The notes: generated from the sequence alone by a model not told the origin. 8,871 bases of DNA from Ignavibacteriota bacterium (GCA_025357895.1 JANYLL010000347.1:1-8871); one strand, 5' to 3'. Positions 1 through 5,953 are shown, counted from the first letter of the stretch. Made by a program: numbers and translations.

Positions 1-48
1 TATGATGTCCCCCATCTTCAGGACAGTTTTTGACTGTAGTTAAGGTGG
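1..48 (+). repeat. Left terminal inverted repeat of the IS3 element (orfB side)
   Basis: It starts TATGATGTCCCCCA and matches the right end in reverse complement over 26 bases with three mismatches. The match resumes at 36-48 (GTAGTTAAGGTGG). The intervening 9 bases at 27-35 are absent from the other end. This is the end downstream of orfB. Confidence 0.9.
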
Positions 49-60
49 TTTTGACTGAAC

Positions 61-863
61 TCATGCCGCTTTTTGGTAACATGTGAACGGTGTTTTGTAT
101 CCGAGTGATTGATGTAACCGTTCTCGGTTGTAGAAGTCAATGTATTGGTTGACTCCCTGGTAGAGGGTGACACCGTCATCTGCGGGTTGCAGATAGATGT
201 GCTCGTATTTGATTGTTCTCCAGAACCGTTCAATAAAGATATTATCGATGGCTCTGCCTTTGGAGTCCATGCTGATGCGGACTCCCTGGTCTTTGAGAAG
301 CGATGTAAACTCAACTGGCTTCCCTGGTCGGTATTGACGATCTCGGGTCTGCCGTGGGTTTCGATGGCTTCGCGCATCACCTGCGTAGTCCACTCGGCAC
401 TCATGGTGTTACTGACACTCCAGCCAACGACGTACCGGCTTGCTACGTCGATGATCGCTGTGAGATAGAGAAAGCCGCGGCGCATTGGGATATACGTAAT
501 ATCCATCGCCCAGACCTGATTGATCCGATCGATCTTCAGATCCTTCAGCAGATACGGATAGACCGGATGTGTCTTCGATCTCGTCGTTGTCCGGCGGCTC
601 CGGTACAGCGTCCGCCAGCCAACAAGACCCATCAGGCGTGCCATACGCTTGCGGTTGATCACGTAGCCTTCCGAGACAAGCAACGCATGCAGTCTGCGTA
701 TGCCGTAGAACGGCGTCTTAAAATACTGCTCGTCGAGCCGTCGCATCAGCGCTAGGTTCTCCTCGGACTCTGCGCACGGACGATAATACAATCCGCTCCG
801 GTGAATACCGAGCAGTGCACACTGCCCGCTGATGCTCAACTCCTGATGGTCTCTCGTGATCAT
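61..863 (-). pseudogene. IS3-family transposase OrfB (DDE/rve integrase), broken by a frameshift
   Basis: From the ATG at 863 the protein shows the HTH_21-like region (residues 1-90, with TPFYGIRRLHALL), then the retroviral-integrase-type DDE core. The first catalytic Asp is D121 (VWAMDITYI) and the second is D179 (NTDQGSQ). After Q183 the frame breaks at about 310-314. The rest of the core continues in the neighbouring frame (FTSLLKDQGVRISMD, the catalytic Glu in NIFIERFW, then YNRERLHQSLGYKTP) to the stop at 61-63. IS3 OrfB proteins keep 35 residues between the second Asp and the Glu. Here 31 remain plus two unpaired bases, so about 10 bases have been lost. No single frame contains all three catalytic residues. 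Alternatives are a sequencing error or, less likely, an unusual recoding event; no slippery run is present at the break. Confidence 0.9.
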
Positions 864-886
864 TGATCGTCGTTCCGCCAGTGGTC

Positions 887-1171
887 TTACAATAGCTTTT
901 TTTTCAAGAAATCGTTCTCCACTTTCAGCTGACCGATATGAGCATAGAGCCGCTCACTCTGATCATCCGAAGGGGATGATGATGAACCGCCCCCGCGTTC
1001 GAATACTAAAGACAACTTCTCCGTTGCCTCTTTCTTCCACTGCGTGATCTGGTTCGGATGCAATTCATACTGGCGAGCAATGTCCTCAAGACTCCGTCGC
1101 TCACGCAACGCTTCGAGAACTACCTTCGCTTTAAATTCCGGATTAAACTTTCGGCGAGTACTTTTTTCCAT
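887..1171 (-). CDS. IS3-family transposase OrfA (helix-turn-helix DNA-binding subunit)
   Basis: A 94-residue protein with the typical start MEKSTRRKFNPEFKAKVVLE. A helix-turn-helix spans about residues 25-50 (LEDIARQYELHPNQITQWKK). A leucine-zipper-like heptad segment at the C-terminus (about 75-94, IGQLKVENDFLKKKLL) would mediate OrfA dimerisation and OrfAB assembly. Length and motifs match intact IS3-group OrfA proteins, which bind the terminal repeats and restrain transposition. The last codons lie on an A8G run, where a -1 shift joins the orfB frame. The frame is intact. No ribosome-binding site is obvious before the ATG. Confidence 0.95.
   Translation of the reverse strand: MEKSTRRKFNPEFKAKVVLEALRERRSLEDIARQYELHPNQITQWKKEATEKLSLVFERGGGSSSSPSDDQSERLYAHIGQLKVENDFLKKKLL
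896..904 (-). promoter_or_regulatory. Programmed -1 ribosomal frameshift site (A8G) between orfA and orfB
   Basis: On the minus strand eight A residues are followed by G, giving the slippery heptamer A AAA AAG in the orfA frame (codons AAA AAA AAG CTA TTG TAA). Slipping back one base continues as GCT ATT GTA AGA CCA and runs open into the orfB ATG and beyond. This is the usual IS3-family way of making the OrfAB fusion transposase. The zero frame stops at 887, only 9 bases past the heptamer. Confidence 0.85.
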
Positions 1172-1203
1172 GATCTGACAAATAGTTTTTTAGGCGAATA
1201 ATT

Positions 1204-1242
1204 CCACCGTAACTACCTGTCCTGATTTTGGGGGACATCATA
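1204..1242 (-). repeat. Right terminal inverted repeat of the IS3 element (orfA side)
   Basis: In reverse complement it reads TATGATGTCCCCCAAAATC, then continues to the GTAGTTACGGTGG block, mirroring the left end. It lies just upstream of orfA, where an IS3 element normally has its promoter region. Confidence 0.9.
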
Positions 1243-2069
1243 GACAAAGTTGGAAACTTGACACTACATATGTAGGGAAAATCACTGATATTGAATCTTT
1301 TGACTCACTTAAAGCACTGGCAGTTGGCGGAAACTACTTCGTCCCAGCGAATCACGAAAAAAATGCAGGTGGTATCTTTATAACGACTAATGGTGGTTCT
1401 TCGTGGCGTTATGCTTGCAGACAATACTTCAATAATCTTACTTTTAATGCGTTTACCTTTTTAGACTCTACTTCGATTATTCTAATTGCGAGTACGAAAT
1501 CTATCTTCAAAAGCAAAGACTTAGGATATTCTTTTACAGCCTGCTACTTAGGCGATACATCTGGAACATTGCTAAATGGTGTAAGTGCTCCTAATATAAA
1601 TAATATTATAGTTGTCGGTGATGAAGGAAAAATTTTTCGATCAACAGATGGAGGTTCGACTTGGATAAGACAAAATAGCGGAACACAAAACACTCTTGAA
1701 AAAGTATTTTTTATTGATAGTCTTACAGGATGGGCATATGGTAATGGTGGGGAAATAATCCACACATTAAATGCAGGTTATTCATGGGTGAATCCTACGT
1801 TTTCTGATTCGTTACATTTCATAACAATCCCAAATCCAAGTAATACGCTAATTACTCTAACTTATAATTTGCCGGAAGATCAGCATGTAACTTTGACTAT
1901 GTATGACATTCAAGGGAAGTTGATTCTGTCACCATTGACGAATATTATACAATTACAAGGTCAGCAATCTGTGCAGATAGATGTGCATTCCATTCCTTCT
2001 GGATCATACATTATCCGCTTTCAATCTGAGCAGTATCAGACTGTCATTAGTTGTTCCGTAGTTCACTAA
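1242..2069 (+). pseudogene. C-terminal part of a secreted YCF48/BNR-repeat protein with a T9SS sorting domain, interrupted by the IS
   Basis: The frame is open from the edge of the IS to the stop at 2067-2069, giving about 275 residues without a native start. The N-terminal part should lie to the left of the window. Four imperfect repeats begin near residues 45, 88, 131 and 172, a period of about 43 residues, with cores such as GIFITTNGGSSW, SIFKSKDLGYSF, KIFRSTDGGSTW and EIIHTLNAGYSW. This is the pattern of YCF48-like or sialidase-type β-propeller blades. From about residue 190 the sequence (IPNPSNTLITLTYNLPEDQ, MYDIQGKLI, IDVHSIPSGSYIIRF) matches the type A C-terminal domain that directs proteins through the Bacteroidota type IX secretion system. 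In life it was probably an exported surface protein. It is low in GC compared with the IS. A TTG at 1569 could start a shorter product, but that would lack a signal peptide. Confidence 0.85.
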
Positions 2070-2092
2070 TCGAAAGTTTAAATTCTAATTTT

Positions 2093-2266
2093 ATGAAAAC
2101 ATTATTATTTTCCGCAGGATTAATAATAGGGCTATACTTAGTTGCTATTCATCCAAAAAGTGCATTCTCTCAAATGGGTACTTCAAAAGGCTGGGAAACG
2201 TTGGAGTTTAAGGACACAAAATATTTTTTGCGTCTCTCCTTTTTTCGTATATTGAAATACGGATGA
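2093..2266 (+). CDS. Short signal-peptide ORF, probably the 5' remnant of an exported protein gene
   Basis: From ATG 2093 the 57-residue product begins with a good Sec signal peptide: Lys at position 2, a hydrophobic core LLFSAGLIIGLYLVAI, and a likely cleavage site near SAFSQ. Only about 30 residues follow (MGTSKGWETLEFKDTKYFLR and a few more) before the TGA. The mature part resembles no known domain and its last residues look like random translation. It starts 24 bp after the T9SS-domain gene on the same strand. The best reading is the beginning of a secreted-protein gene truncated by the repeat-rich segment that follows. A genuine tiny exported peptide is possible but less likely. The in-frame ATG at 2051 overlaps the upstream gene and would bury the signal peptide, so 2093 is preferred. 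Confidence 0.45.
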   Translation: MKTLLFSAGLIIGLYLVAIHPKSAFSQMGTSKGWETLEFKDTKYFLRLSFFRILKYG

Positions 2267-2364
2267 TAGGCACCAAGAGGATAAGGATGAAAGCGGAAGG
2301 TCGAAGACTCGCAGTGGTGAGATGAAGGATGAATTGCAGATGAGATCGAATTAAAAATGTAAAA

Positions 2365-2411
2365 TCTGAACCACGATTTGTAGGGATTTTGGGTATTAAG
2401 AGGATGGGTGG
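2365..2411 (+). repeat. Diverged intergenic repeat, copy A (TCTGAACC...GGATT...)
   Basis: It reads TCTGAACCACGATTTGTAGG and continues with GGATTTTGGGTATTAAGAGG. It shares the TCTGAACC start, the GATTT core and the GGATT/ATTAA/AGGAT order with copy B at 2511. Repeats of this general form are, from memory, common between genes in Bacteroidota-related genomes; their function is not established. Confidence 0.5.
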
Positions 2412-2478
2412 AAAAAATGGGGAAATTCAATTAAGCCCCTGGAAGTTATTGAAAAATAAGAATATCACTGTGCACATA

Positions 2479-2492
2479 CGCCGAGTACGGCG
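2479..2492 (+). other. Small GC hairpin (CGCCG-AGTA-CGGCG)
   Basis: A perfect 5-bp GC stem with a 4-base loop lies between the two repeat copies. No T-run follows on either strand, so it is not a canonical terminator. Confidence 0.4.
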
Positions 2493-2510
2493 AAAGCTTA
2501 AAGGGAAACA

Positions 2511-2550
2511 TCTGAACCTGGATTTTGGGGATTAAAGGATTGGACTCATT
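2511..2550 (+). repeat. Diverged intergenic repeat, copy B
   Basis: It reads TCTGAACCTGGATTTTGGGG, then ATTAAAGGATTGGACTC. It aligns with copy A over its whole length after small gaps, in the same orientation, with a 146-bp start-to-start distance. Confidence 0.5.
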
Positions 2551-2570
2551 AATGATTTTTTAGTGTGCAA

Positions 2571-2617
2571 TAATATCCGAACCTTTAGTTTCTATTTGCG
2601 ATTGTTTCGGATTATTA
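2571..2617 (+). promoter_or_regulatory. Inverted repeat just upstream of the SDR gene
   Basis: TAATATCCGAA (2571-2581) and TTCGGATTATTA (2606-2617) are inverted copies with a single inserted base and a 24-base spacer. The right arm ends 9 bp before the SDR start codon. It could be a leader hairpin or an operator for a dimeric regulator. The position suggests regulation, but no promoter consensus is clear. Confidence 0.35.
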
Positions 2618-2626
2618 ATAACTATT

Positions 2627-3343
2627 ATGGAAGAAAACCAGATCGTTTGGATCACGGGCGCATCGAGCGGCATCGGCTTGGCATGTGCGAAGGCTTTGGC
2701 GGCTATCGGAATGCGCGTTGTTATGAGTTCGCGTAATAGAACAGAATTAATACGAGTAGCCGGCGAAATCCGAGGCACCGGAGGAGATGCCAGAGCCGTA
2801 CAATGTGATGTCTCTATCGAAGAAGATGTCGTATGGGCAATAAAAAGCATCGTTAAAGCTTATGGTGAAGGACCCGATATTCTGATCAATAATGCAGGAA
2901 TATCACCTTATCATGATATTGAAGATATGACGCCGGAAATTTTCGATAAAGTAATAGCAACAAATATCACCGGAAATTTTCTCTGTGCCAAAGCTGTATT
3001 GCCGGAAATGATACGCAAAGGCAAGGGCACGATCATTCAAATGCTTTCGATCGCAAGTACTAAAGCTTTTGCAGGAGGTACGGCGTATGGCGCAAGTAAA
3101 TTCGGCGCGCTCGGATTTACGAATGCGTTGCGGGAAGAAGTGCGCAGCAAAGGAATAAAAGTTGTTGCCGTTATGCCCGGCGCAGTTGAAACTCCTGCTT
3201 GGGATATCGAAGAGCGCGAGGAATACCGCGATGAAATGATGCAGCCCGAGGATATTGCGCAAGCAATCGTTGCCATCTTAGATCAGCCGCAAAGAACAAT
3301 GGTCGAGGAAATTGTTCTTAGACCAATACTTGGTGATCTTTAA
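2627..3343 (+). CDS. Short-chain dehydrogenase/reductase (SDR family, classical type)
   Basis: A 238-residue NAD(P)-dependent oxidoreductase of normal classical-SDR length. The Rossmann cofactor motif TGASSGIG is at residues 10-17. Arg36 after the second β-strand (MSSRNR) favours NADP(H). CDVS at 60-63 contacts the adenine ring and NNAG is at 88-91. The catalytic set is Asn113, Ser141 (LSIAS), Tyr154 and Lys158 (YGASK), with Ser and Tyr 13 apart as expected. The MPGAVET segment follows the usual PG motif. It is a soluble cytoplasmic enzyme. The substrate cannot be read from the sequence; 3-oxoacyl-ACP reductase-like and sepiapterin-reductase-like roles are both possible. It lies 128 bp before hutU on the same strand, but a hairpin and heptad repeats separate them, so they need not share a transcript. 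Confidence 0.9.
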   Translation: MEENQIVWITGASSGIGLACAKALAAIGMRVVMSSRNRTELIRVAGEIRGTGGDARAVQCDVSIEEDVVWAIKSIVKAYGEGPDILINNAGISPYHDIEDMTPEIFDKVIATNITGNFLCAKAVLPEMIRKGKGTIIQMLSIASTKAFAGGTAYGASKFGALGFTNALREEVRSKGIKVVAVMPGAVETPAWDIEEREEYRDEMMQPEDIAQAIVAILDQPQRTMVEEIVLRPILGDL

Positions 3344-3395
3344 GGCAATGTATTTTTGTTAGTTTGGTGGACTTTCGCCTGCCGGTCAATTGAAT

Positions 3396-3414
3396 GGCGG
3401 ACTAAGAGTCCGCC
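3396..3414 (+). terminator. Perfect 8-bp hairpin after the SDR gene, possible terminator
   Basis: GGCGGACT and AGTCCGCC pair perfectly around an AAG loop, 52 bp after the SDR stop. The downstream bases are A-rich rather than T-rich on the plus strand, so it is at best a non-canonical terminator. It may instead be a dispersed palindromic repeat, since a partly similar GGTGGACT lies just upstream at 3366. Confidence 0.4.
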
Positions 3415-3435
3415 CAACTAAAAAAATATTCAAAT

Positions 3436-3463
3436 TAAGAACTAAGCACTAAGAATTAAGAAC
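3436..3463 (+). repeat. Heptanucleotide tandem repeat before hutU (4 units)
   Basis: Four consecutive 7-bp units: TAAGAAC, TAAGCAC, TAAGAAT and TAAGAAC, followed by a degenerate TCAATAG. They end 8 bp before the hutU start codon, so they lie in its probable leader. They share the 7-bp period, but not the sequence, of the repeats flanking der. Confidence 0.7.
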
Positions 3464-3471
3464 TCAATAGA

Positions 3472-5142
3472 ATGCCGACACTAAAACGCAGCGGAGAAAT
3501 TCATGCTCCGATGGGAAAAACATTATCATGCAAAGGCTGGCAGCAAGAAGCTGCGTATCGCATGATACAAAATAATCTTGATCCTGATGTTGCCGAGCGT
3601 CCCGAAGAGCTTGTCGTTTATGGCGGATCAGGAAAAGCTGCACGGAATTGGGAATGTTATGATGCGATATTGAGATCATTGAAAGATCTTGAAAATGACG
3701 AGACTCTTCTTGTGCAATCGGGAAAACCCGTCGGCGTCATGAAAACATATCCTGATGCACCGCGCGTAATAATTTCCAATTCGCAGATCGTCCCTGCATG
3801 GGCGAATTGGGATGAATTCCGCAAGTTCGAAGCAAAAGGTCTGACGATGTTCGGGCAGATGACTGCCGGAAGTTGGATTTATATTGGTTCGCAAGGCATC
3901 GTGCAAGGTACCTACGAAACCCTTATGGAATGCGCCCGCCAGCACTTCGATGGAAATCTTGCCGGAAAAATAATTCTCACCGCAGGTCTCGGCGGCATGG
4001 GCGGTGCACAACCGCTTGCAGGAAAAATGGCGGGCGCTGTTATTCTTTGTATTGAAATTGATATGACGCGCATTCAAAAAAGAATTGATACGGGTTATTG
4101 CGATAAGTGGACCAATAATCTTGATGAAGCGCTTCGCTGGTGTGATAATGCGAAAGAAAAGAAAGAAGCATTATCAATTGCATTACTTGGTAATGCTGCC
4201 GAAGTTCATCCCGAATTAATAAAACGCGGATGGATTCCCGATATCGTCACCGATCAGACAAGCGCACATGATCCGCTTCGGGGATATTATCCTGATGGAT
4301 ACACAAAAGTAGAAGCGGATGAACTGCGCGAATCAAATCCTGAAAAATATTTAAAACATTCAAGGGCTTCCATTGCTGAACACATGAAAGCAATGCTTAA
4401 AATGCAAAAGCGCGGAGCGATTGCATTTGATTACGGAAATAATATTCGCGGCGAAGCGAAAGCAAATGGAGTTGCAAATGCTTTTGATATTCCGGGTTTC
4501 GTCCCCGAATATATCCGTCCGTTATTTTGCGAGGGCAAGGGTCCCTTCAGATGGATTGCGCTATCGGGTGATCCCGAAGATATTGCAACAACCGATAGAG
4601 AATTGCTCAAACTTTTTCCCGATGATAAAATTCTTCATCGCTGGATTCCTCTTGCGCAAAAGCATATTCACTTTCAAGGATTACCTGCAAGAATCTGTTG
4701 GCTCGGAATGGGTGAACGTGCTAAAGCAGGATTACTCTTTAATCAATTAGTAAAAGATGGTAAGGTAAAAGCACCGATCGTTATCGGACGCGATCATCTT
4801 GATTGCGGCTCTGTTGCAAGTCCGAACCGAGAGACTGAAGCTATGAAAGATGGGTCTGACGCTATTGCGGATTGGCCGATACTGAATTTTGCGATGAATA
4901 CAATCGGCGGCGCTACATGGGTTTCGCTTCATCATGGCGGCGGAGTCGGCATCGGCAACTCCATCCATGCAGGAATGGTCATTGTTGCCGATGGTACCGA
5001 TGAAGCCGCAAAACGTTTAGAGCGTTGCTTAACCTATGATCCTGCAATGGGAATAATCCGCCATGCAGATGCAGGGTATGAGAGAGCTAAAGAAATGGCA
5101 AAGAAACATAACGTACGAGTTCCGATGTTGAACATGTTATGA
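3472..5142 (+). CDS. hutU: Urocanate hydratase (urocanase)
   Basis: A 556-residue protein, full length for the family. It catalyses the second step of histidine breakdown, converting urocanate and water to imidazolonepropionate with tightly bound NAD+ acting as an electrophile. Visible family signatures are VVYGGSGKAARNW (about 48-60), MFGQMTAGSWIYIGSQGIVQ (about 127-146), the glycine-rich NAD+-site loop GLGGMGGAQPLA (172-183), YGNNIR, and GLPARICWLGMG with the active-site Cys at 409 (Cys410 in the Pseudomonas enzyme). The C-terminal SLHHGGGVGIGNSIHAGMV is also present. It is a cytoplasmic dimer in known cases. hutH, hutI and hutG are not in this window. Its stop codon overlaps the next start (ATGA), so it heads a three-gene translationally coupled unit. 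No Shine-Dalgarno is visible; the start follows a heptad-repeat leader. Confidence 0.97.
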   Translation: MPTLKRSGEIHAPMGKTLSCKGWQQEAAYRMIQNNLDPDVAERPEELVVYGGSGKAARNWECYDAILRSLKDLENDETLLVQSGKPVGVMKTYPDAPRVIISNSQIVPAWANWDEFRKFEAKGLTMFGQMTAGSWIYIGSQGIVQGTYETLMECARQHFDGNLAGKIILTAGLGGMGGAQPLAGKMAGAVILCIEIDMTRIQKRIDTGYCDKWTNNLDEALRWCDNAKEKKEALSIALLGNAAEVHPELIKRGWIPDIVTDQTSAHDPLRGYYPDGYTKVEADELRESNPEKYLKHSRASIAEHMKAMLKMQKRGAIAFDYGNNIRGEAKANGVANAFDIPGFVPEYIRPLFCEGKGPFRWIALSGDPEDIATTDRELLKLFPDDKILHRWIPLAQKHIHFQGLPARICWLGMGERAKAGLLFNQLVKDGKVKAPIVIGRDHLDCGSVASPNRETEAMKDGSDAIADWPILNFAMNTIGGATWVSLHHGGGVGIGNSIHAGMVIVADGTDEAAKRLERCLTYDPAMGIIRHADAGYERAKEMAKKHNVRVPMLNML

Positions 5143-5423
5143 GATTACTTAAAGCAGAACGTGAAATTATTCTTTCAACTGTATCACGATTAACACCTGA
5201 GGCAAGTATATATCTCTTCGGCTCCCGGACGCAAGATGATGCACGCGGAGGAGATATTGATCTTCTGCTGATCGGAAAAAATATATCGCGGGAGTCAGTC
5301 CGCCATATTAAAATTGAATTGAAAGAGAAACTCGGCGACCAAAAGATCGATATCATCGCCGAAGATCCTGATGATCGCACAAATTTTGGAAGGTTAGTGG
5401 AAATAGATGCAGTGGCTTTATGA
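5139..5423 (+). CDS. Minimal nucleotidyltransferase (MNT domain), MntA-like antitoxin
   Basis: A 94-residue single-domain protein of the DNA polymerase β-like nucleotidyltransferase fold. The signature is YLFGSR at 25-30, followed by the acidic pair in GGDIDLLL (D39 and D41), with the third acidic residue at D71 in KIDII. All three metal-binding residues are intact, so it is probably active. In characterised HepT/MntA pairs this partner transfers AMP units from ATP onto a tyrosine of the HEPN toxin and so silences it. It starts inside the hutU stop codon (ATGA, 5139-5142) and ends inside the next start (ATGA, 5420-5423). Both overlaps predict translational coupling and balanced production. 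It is small enough that an isolated call would be weaker; the HEPN neighbour makes it firm. Confidence 0.88.
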   Translation: MRLLKAEREIILSTVSRLTPEASIYLFGSRTQDDARGGDIDLLLIGKNISRESVRHIKIELKEKLGDQKIDIIAEDPDDRTNFGRLVEIDAVAL

Positions 5424-5881
5424 AAACTGAAAAGGAACAACGTGCAGAATCTGAGTTACAAGATATTTCTATACGTTTGCATAAAGCAGGAGTACAACTT
5501 GCTATCTCCCTGAAAAAATGCAAGCTCATTGGTATAAAAGAAGAATATTCGAATGATGAACTGGAAGTTTTCGATGCTTTCACATCGCGTTTTGCAAGAG
5601 TGAGTGATATTCTTACCCAACGGATATTTCGTCTTTTTGATGTATTGGAATTTGAAGAAAGTAAAACATTCCTCGATGCGCTCAATAAAGCAGAACAGCG
5701 AGGCATTATAACTTCAGCTTTTGACTTCAAAGAAATACGTGAACTTCGAAATGAAATTGCTCATGAGTATGCTCTCCGTGATTTTACTCGACTTATTGCA
5801 GATGTCATCAAACATACTCCCCAACTTCTCGTTACCGTTGAGCATAGTATCAAATATAGCAAGAAGTTAACTAGTCATTAA
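5420..5881 (+). CDS. HEPN-domain protein, HepT-like RNase toxin candidate
   Basis: A 153-residue, largely α-helical protein with the HEPN signature RNEIAH at 110-115 followed by Glu-Tyr (Y117). The string fits R-x4-H-x-Y, which in HepT toxins holds the RNase residues Arg and His and the Tyr that is AMPylated by MntA. All residues are intact. It is slightly longer than typical HepT proteins, with a charged N-terminal extension. The start overlaps the stop of the nucleotidyltransferase gene by 4 bp. The combination predicts a type VII-like HEPN/MNT toxin-antitoxin module. An older view of such pairs as a nucleotidyltransferase and its substrate-binding subunit is the alternative. No terminator is obvious in the 72 bp before the tRNA. 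Confidence 0.85.
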   Translation: MKTEKEQRAESELQDISIRLHKAGVQLAISLKKCKLIGIKEEYSNDELEVFDAFTSRFARVSDILTQRIFRLFDVLEFEESKTFLDALNKAEQRGIITSAFDFKEIRELRNEIAHEYALRDFTRLIADVIKHTPQLLVTVEHSIKYSKKLTSH

Positions 5882-5953
5882 TTGATTCTTTACATTAATC
5901 CTCACTTTTTAAGGAACATCCCTTCCTTTCCCGAAGTTGTAGGGCGGCACAAT

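Larger units (their letters stand above)
1..1242 (-). mobile_element. Complete IS3-family insertion sequence, transposase on the minus strand
   Basis: The two ends are inverted copies: 23 of the outer 26 bases match (1-26 against 1217-1242), with three mismatches at bases 15-17. The inner 13-bp block at 36-48 matches 1204-1216 with one mismatch. Between these blocks the left end carries 9 extra bases (27-35). The cargo is a standard orfA/orfB pair read right to left with a frameshift signal between them. IS3-family elements usually begin TG and end CA, which would place the ends at 3 and 1240. The TA on each side may be part of the repeat or a coincidence, and a 3-4 bp target duplication cannot be tested because the window starts at the element. 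The element is more GC-rich than the AT-rich gene it interrupts. orfB is broken, so this copy probably cannot make its own active transposase. Confidence 0.95.
2267..2626. other. Non-coding, repeat-bearing intergenic stretch
   Basis: About 360 bp with stops in all forward frames and no credible gene on either strand. It contains a small AT-rich hairpin at its left edge (2246-2261, CGTAT and ATACG arms), a purine-rich tract at about 2277-2350, two copies of a TCTGAACC-starting repeat (2365 and 2511), a GC hairpin (2479-2492) and an inverted repeat just before the SDR start (2571-2617). Nothing in it looks like a tRNA or a known riboswitch. Confidence 0.6.

Noticed and set aside
18..310. C-terminal 95 or so residues of the long minus-strand orfB frame (after DQGSQ)
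   Set aside because: This Ser/Thr-rich sequence is out-of-frame translation past the deletion; the true C-terminus (FIERFW, LHQSLGYKTP) lies in the other frame ending at 61.
145..755. Plus-strand ORFs of 107 and 133 residues across the IS
   Set aside because: They are antisense shadows of the orfB coding sequence, with no domain-like sequence; the minus-strand frames carry all the conserved transposase motifs.
2170..2430. 86-residue minus-strand ORF in the intergenic stretch
   Set aside because: Composition is low in signal, it crosses the repeat copy and the signal-peptide ORF, and no motif is visible.
3386..3393. TCAATTGA palindrome as an operator
   Set aside because: An 8-bp palindrome in AT-rich DNA is not significant on its own.
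3676..4077. 133-residue minus-strand ORF within hutU
   Set aside because: Antisense shadow of a highly conserved coding region.
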